Part shown: piece by piece, positions 61,207-64,000 of the stretch
How the letters are laid out: each line of letters opens with the position of its first letter
Position numbering within the stretch: position 1 is the first letter of the stretch
From: Streptomyces sp. DI166
Lineage (GTDB): Bacteria > Actinomycetota > Actinomycetes > Streptomycetales > Streptomycetaceae
Direction of reading: 5' to 3'
DNA: 64,000 nucleotides
Assembly (NCBI RefSeq): GCF_900091315.1
Contig: NZ_FLSP01000029.1
Location: forward strand, 22,544 to 86,543
Translations under genes and position numbers: made by a program
The notes under the pieces: model-generated
The model's database searches: none
What the model was told of the DNA's origin: nothing
What the model saw: only the letters and a program-made list of their open reading frames with translations

Positions 61207-61863
61207 CTACGTCGGCTGCTGTTCCGAACCCGCCGCCGTCACCTCGCGCACCCACGGCGTCTTGGCGTCGGCGCGGCTGCTCTTCTCCACGTCCCAGGTG
61301 CCGTAGCGCGGGTTGAGGTCGATGTCGAGCTTCTTGGACGCCACGGACAGGGCCTTCCAGAACTCCGGACGGCTGGGGTCGGTGCCGAGCTTGGCGGCGA
61401 GCTTCTGCGCCTCCAGCTGGAGCCGGAGGTTGTCGTCCAGGTGCTTCGGGGCTACCCCGTACTCCTGGAGCCAGGCCGTCTCCAGCGCCTCGGCGCCACC
61501 GACCTGCTGTTCGAGGCCGCTGCGCATCCGCTGGATCTCCTTGCGGCTGACCGTGACGCCGGCGTCCTGGGCGGCCTGGTGCAGCACCCGCTCCAGCACC
61601 ATGCCGTGCAGGGTGTCGCGGGTGAGGCTGCCGGTCCGGGCCACGGTCTGGGCGTACTGTGCCTCGTCCGCCACGGCCGCGCGCTGGGCGGCGCGCACCT
61701 CGTTCACCCTGTTCTCCAGCTGGGAGACGGTGATCCTCTGGTCCCCGACGACGGCCGCCGCGCCCGGATGCGCATCGTTTCCGCAGGCGGTCAGGACGGG
61801 CGCCGCCGCGATGGCGGCGGAGAGGAGGAGCGCGGTGCGACGGCGGCTGTTGCGGCGGTGCAA
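61207..61863 (-). CDS. SurA N-terminal-like lipoprotein
   Basis: A 218-residue predicted lipoprotein: basic start, hydrophobic stretch and lipobox LTAC (near residue 25), then a SurA_N-like helical chaperone domain (VVGDQRITVSQLENRVNEVR, ERVLHQAAQDAGVTVSRKEI). No parvulin isomerase domain. TTG at 61863 is preferred because GGGAGG lies 5 nt upstream. It may assist folding of secreted proteins. Confidence 0.82.
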   Translation of the reverse strand: MHRRNSRRRTALLLSAAIAAAPVLTACGNDAHPGAAAVVGDQRITVSQLENRVNEVRAAQRAAVADEAQYAQTVARTGSLTRDTLHGMVLERVLHQAAQDAGVTVSRKEIQRMRSGLEQQVGGAEALETAWLQEYGVAPKHLDDNLRLQLEAQKLAAKLGTDPSRPEFWKALSVASKKLDIDLNPRYGTWDVEKSSRADAKTPWVREVTAAGSEQQPT

Positions 61864-61987
61864 GGAAACCTCCCGAGGAGCTTGTGCGACGGTGCACAAA
61901 GTCTTGCGATGATCGATGGTAGGCAGTGGCCAAGCTCTGGCCAACCCATTCGACCAACGATTCACCAGGACTTCGGGCACCGGCACA

Positions 61988-62377
61988 TCAGCCGTCGGCG
62001 TCCCTCCGGGCGCCGGGAGGGAATTCGTTGCCGTCGCGGTCGGCGACCGTGGCGAACCAGGAGGTGGCCCAGACGGTCAGCCGGCCCGGCTCGTGGACCG
62101 TCTCGAACGGGTGGTCGTTCCACACCCCGTACGAGGTGACGTACACCGCCTCCCCCGGCCGGAGCCAGTAGTCCTGCCCGAACGGCTCCAGCCAGAGCTC
62201 CAGCCACCCCTCGCCGTCGTTCTGCACGAGCATCGGCACGGGGTTGCCGAGCCGCTGGATCGCCTCGAAGCCGAAGTCCCCGGCGTCGGGCATGTTCGCG
62301 TCCAGCGGGGCGATGATCCGCTCGATCGCCGCCCGGCGCTCCGCCGGGTCCGGGCGCTCGTCGTCCTCGCTAGCCAC
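61988..62377 (-). CDS. Conserved hypothetical protein overlapping the kinase gene
   Basis: A 129-residue cytoplasmic protein with no recognised motif: acidic N-terminus (ASEDDERPDPAERRAAIE), then a beta-rich part (VPMLVQNDGEGWLELWLEPF, DYWLRPGEAVYVTSYGV). GTG at 62377 lies inside the kinase gene (8-nt overlap), so the two are co-translated; it may bind or be phosphorylated by the kinase. Confidence 0.7.
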   Translation of the reverse strand: MASEDDERPDPAERRAAIERIIAPLDANMPDAGDFGFEAIQRLGNPVPMLVQNDGEGWLELWLEPFGQDYWLRPGEAVYVTSYGVWNDHPFETVHEPGRLTVWATSWFATVADRDGNEFPPGARRDADG

Positions 62378-63905
62378 GCATCTGCCCCAGCCACTGAAGC
62401 GTCCGGCGGATCTCCGCCGCCATGGGGTGGGCGGGGCCCTTGATGCGCTCCACGTCGTGGAGCAGACGTACGAGGGTCTCGTGGGCGGCGCCCCGGTCGC
62501 CGAGGGCGAGCAGGAGGTGGCCGATGCGGCGGCGCACGTCGTGCGCCAGCTCGGGGTCCCCGGACACGTACTGGTTCTCGTAGTACGGCAGCAGCGACCG
62601 GTACTCGCTGAGCGCCGCCGCCGGGTCGCCGAGCTGTTCCAGGCACTGGGCCGCGTCGTAGCGGAAGCGCAGGGACTGGGGGTCGGCGTGGCCGGCCTCG
62701 GCGGCGCGTTCGGCGGCCAGGGAGCGCAGGACGGGCAGCGCGCGCCGGTACTGACCGTCGTCCATGAGCGTGGCCGCGTACTGCTTGCGCAGGGTGCGTA
62801 CGACGGGCGAGTGCTCGCCGTGCTGCTCGGCGGCGACCGGGAGGATCGCGCCGAGGATGTCGACGGCCTGGGTGATGCGGCCCTCGCCGAGGAGACGCTT
62901 GACCTCGTCCACCGCGCGGGCGACGTCCGGCTTCTCGGCGGCGGGCGCGACCGGGGTGGCGGGGGCGGGCTGGGGCGCGGGAGTGCGCGCGCGGTCCGGC
63001 CAGGGGGCGTGCGGGCGCAAGAAGGGGCGCGTGGGGTCCAGAGGCGCCCCGGTGGGCGTCCCGCGCGCGGGCAGGAGCGCCGCCAGGTCCTCGTACACCT
63101 CCTGCGCGGACGACGGGCGGTGCTGCGGGTCCTTGGCGAGCAGGCGCAGGACGAGCGCTTCGAGCGCCTCGGGCACCTCGGGGCGCAGCCGGCGCACTGG
63201 GAGCGGGGGCTCGTACAGGTGCCGGTGCAGCACCCCGAGCGCGGTGGAGCCGGAGAACGGCACGTCGCCGCTGAGCAGTTCGTGCATGAGCACACCGAGG
63301 GCGTACAGGTCGGTGTACGGGCCGACCGCGCCGCCCATCGCCTGCTCGGGCGCCATGTAGGCGGGCGAGCCGATGGGCGTGCCGGTGTGGGTGAGGCGGG
63401 TGGTGTCGGCGTCCATGACAGAGGCGACACCGAGGTCGAGGACGGTGACGGTGCCGTCCTGCTTCACCATGACGTTGCGCGGTTTGAGGTCGCGGTGGAC
63501 GATCGGCACGGCGTGCACGGCGCTCAGCACGGCGCACAGTTGCGCGGCGACCGCGACCGCCCACTGCCAGGGGTACGGGTCGTGCTCGGCGAGGTGGTCG
63601 GAGAGGTCCGCGCCGTCGACGTACTGCATGACGAGGAACAGCTCCTCGCCCTCACTGCCCGCGTCGTGCACGGTGACCAGCCCGGGGTGGTCGACCTGCG
63701 CGGTCACCCGGCACTCGCGCATGAACCGGCGGCGCAGTTCCTCCGCCTCCTGGCCCGCGACCTTGTCGGGGCGCAGCAGCTTCACCGCCACGCGCCGGTC
63801 GAGCCGCCGGTCGTAGGCCGTCCAGACCTGGCCCATGCCGCCCTGTCCGATGAGCGTGGACAGTTCGTACCGGCCGGCGACGGTCCGTCCTGTCGCCACG
63901 CTCAC
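62370..63905 (-). CDS. Ser/Thr protein kinase with C-terminal TPR-like region
   Basis: A 511-residue Hanks-type kinase. Gly-rich loop IGQGGMGQVW, Lys in VAVKLLR, catalytic HRDLKPRNVM, DLG in place of DFG, APEQ in the activation end. The kinase domain is residues about 12-275; then a Pro-rich linker and helical TPR-like repeats (about 325-505). No membrane helix or PASTA domain, so it is soluble. GTG at 63905 overlaps the upstream gene's stop (GTGA), supporting this start. Confidence 0.92.
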   Translation of the reverse strand: MSVATGRTVAGRYELSTLIGQGGMGQVWTAYDRRLDRRVAVKLLRPDKVAGQEAEELRRRFMRECRVTAQVDHPGLVTVHDAGSEGEELFLVMQYVDGADLSDHLAEHDPYPWQWAVAVAAQLCAVLSAVHAVPIVHRDLKPRNVMVKQDGTVTVLDLGVASVMDADTTRLTHTGTPIGSPAYMAPEQAMGGAVGPYTDLYALGVLMHELLSGDVPFSGSTALGVLHRHLYEPPLPVRRLRPEVPEALEALVLRLLAKDPQHRPSSAQEVYEDLAALLPARGTPTGAPLDPTRPFLRPHAPWPDRARTPAPQPAPATPVAPAAEKPDVARAVDEVKRLLGEGRITQAVDILGAILPVAAEQHGEHSPVVRTLRKQYAATLMDDGQYRRALPVLRSLAAERAAEAGHADPQSLRFRYDAAQCLEQLGDPAAALSEYRSLLPYYENQYVSGDPELAHDVRRRIGHLLLALGDRGAAHETLVRLLHDVERIKGPAHPMAAEIRRTLQWLGQMRG

Positions 63906-64000
63906 CTTCCGCCCTCGGTGTCGCCGCTGCCGTTGCCGTCGTGGTGGCGCAGGTAGTCACTGAGCTCGTCCAGCTCGGCGCGCACCTGGTCGATGCGCGC
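63902..64000 (-). CDS. C-terminal end of a gene cut by the window edge
   Basis: The minus strand is open from the window edge to a TGA at 63902-63904, giving the last 32 residues (ending DGNGSGDTEGGR after a helical RAELDELSDYLRHH). The stop overlaps the kinase start by four bases. Too short to identify; its partner position suggests a forkhead-associated or kinase-linked protein, without evidence. Confidence 0.6.
   Translation of the reverse strand, partial: ARIDQVRAELDELSDYLRHHDGNGSGDTEGGR

Noticed and set aside
1..64000. CRISPR arrays, insertion sequences, integrase or attachment sites
   Set aside because: No regularly spaced repeats and no transposase or integrase protein seen. The tRNA-Leu at 43338 shows no adjacent integrase or repeat of its 3' end.

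Overview
The window is high-GC actinobacterial DNA and almost certainly a Streptomyces chromosome. The evidence is the strong GC bias at third codon positions, a bldA-type tRNA-Leu(UAA), TTA codons restricted to accessory genes, two Rpf/LysM cell-wall hydrolases, a Rex-type site near ndh, and a gene order (hut genes, cbs, thiolase, pobA/bldA, ndh, ppx, eno, rpfA) that I remember from the S. coelicolor core. Most of the window is housekeeping or conserved sequence. The main accessory feature is a biosynthetic island at about 14.6-34.4 kb.

Left part (1-14.5 kb): the 3' part of a SigB/SigF-type sigma factor; a sigma-like/zinc-finger/TM/ricin-lectin protein behind a long inverted repeat; a four-gene histidine-degradation operon on the minus strand (hutU, M20 amidohydrolase, hutF, hutI) joined by GTGA overlaps; a divergent diaminopimelate-decarboxylase-like gene; a four-gene Roadblock/DUF4388 signalling operon; a membrane protein; and an RpiR-family regulator overlapping a histidine/aromatic ammonia-lyase homologue. 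The lyase homologue is frameshifted and lacks the canonical Ala-Ser-Gly cofactor triad.

Biosynthetic island (14.6-34.4 kb): on the minus strand, a two-module NRPS (C-A-PCP-C-A-PCP) and, 3 nt downstream, a stand-alone methyltransferase resembling the C-terminal domain of OvoA. On the plus strand come a PadR regulator, an MFS exporter, a LuxR-type regulator with two TTA codons, then mbtH, an HpgT-like aminotransferase, a C-A-PCP-TE NRPS, dpgA, dpgB and dpgC. The dpg genes plus the aminotransferase make 3,5-dihydroxyphenylglycine (Dpg) from malonyl-CoA. The second A domain of the large NRPS carries a pocket resembling the Dpg code. The simplest reading is a small peptide of the type aromatic-Dpg-X released by the thioesterase. 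I do not recognise a known product. Its three C domains are near-identical, and the third is a mosaic of the other two.

Right part (34.4-64 kb): cystathionine beta-synthase, SGNH hydrolase, thiolase, small conserved proteins, a Bax-inhibitor-1 membrane protein, pobA, bldA tRNA, a MacB/FtsX-type ABC transporter, a cyclopropane-fatty-acid synthase homologue, ndh, ppx, DUF501, a FtsB/DivIC-like protein, eno, two resuscitation-promoting factors (one behind a c-di-AMP riboswitch), a P450 coupled to a STAND-like NTPase with a TTA codon, mazG, a SurA-like lipoprotein, and a Ser/Thr kinase with its overlapping neighbours.

The regulatory themes connect. bldA lies in the same window as the accessory genes that need it (LuxR regulator, large NRPS, STAND NTPase). 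The PadR regulator sits beside a near-perfect palindrome that could control the divergent NRPS/PadR promoters.
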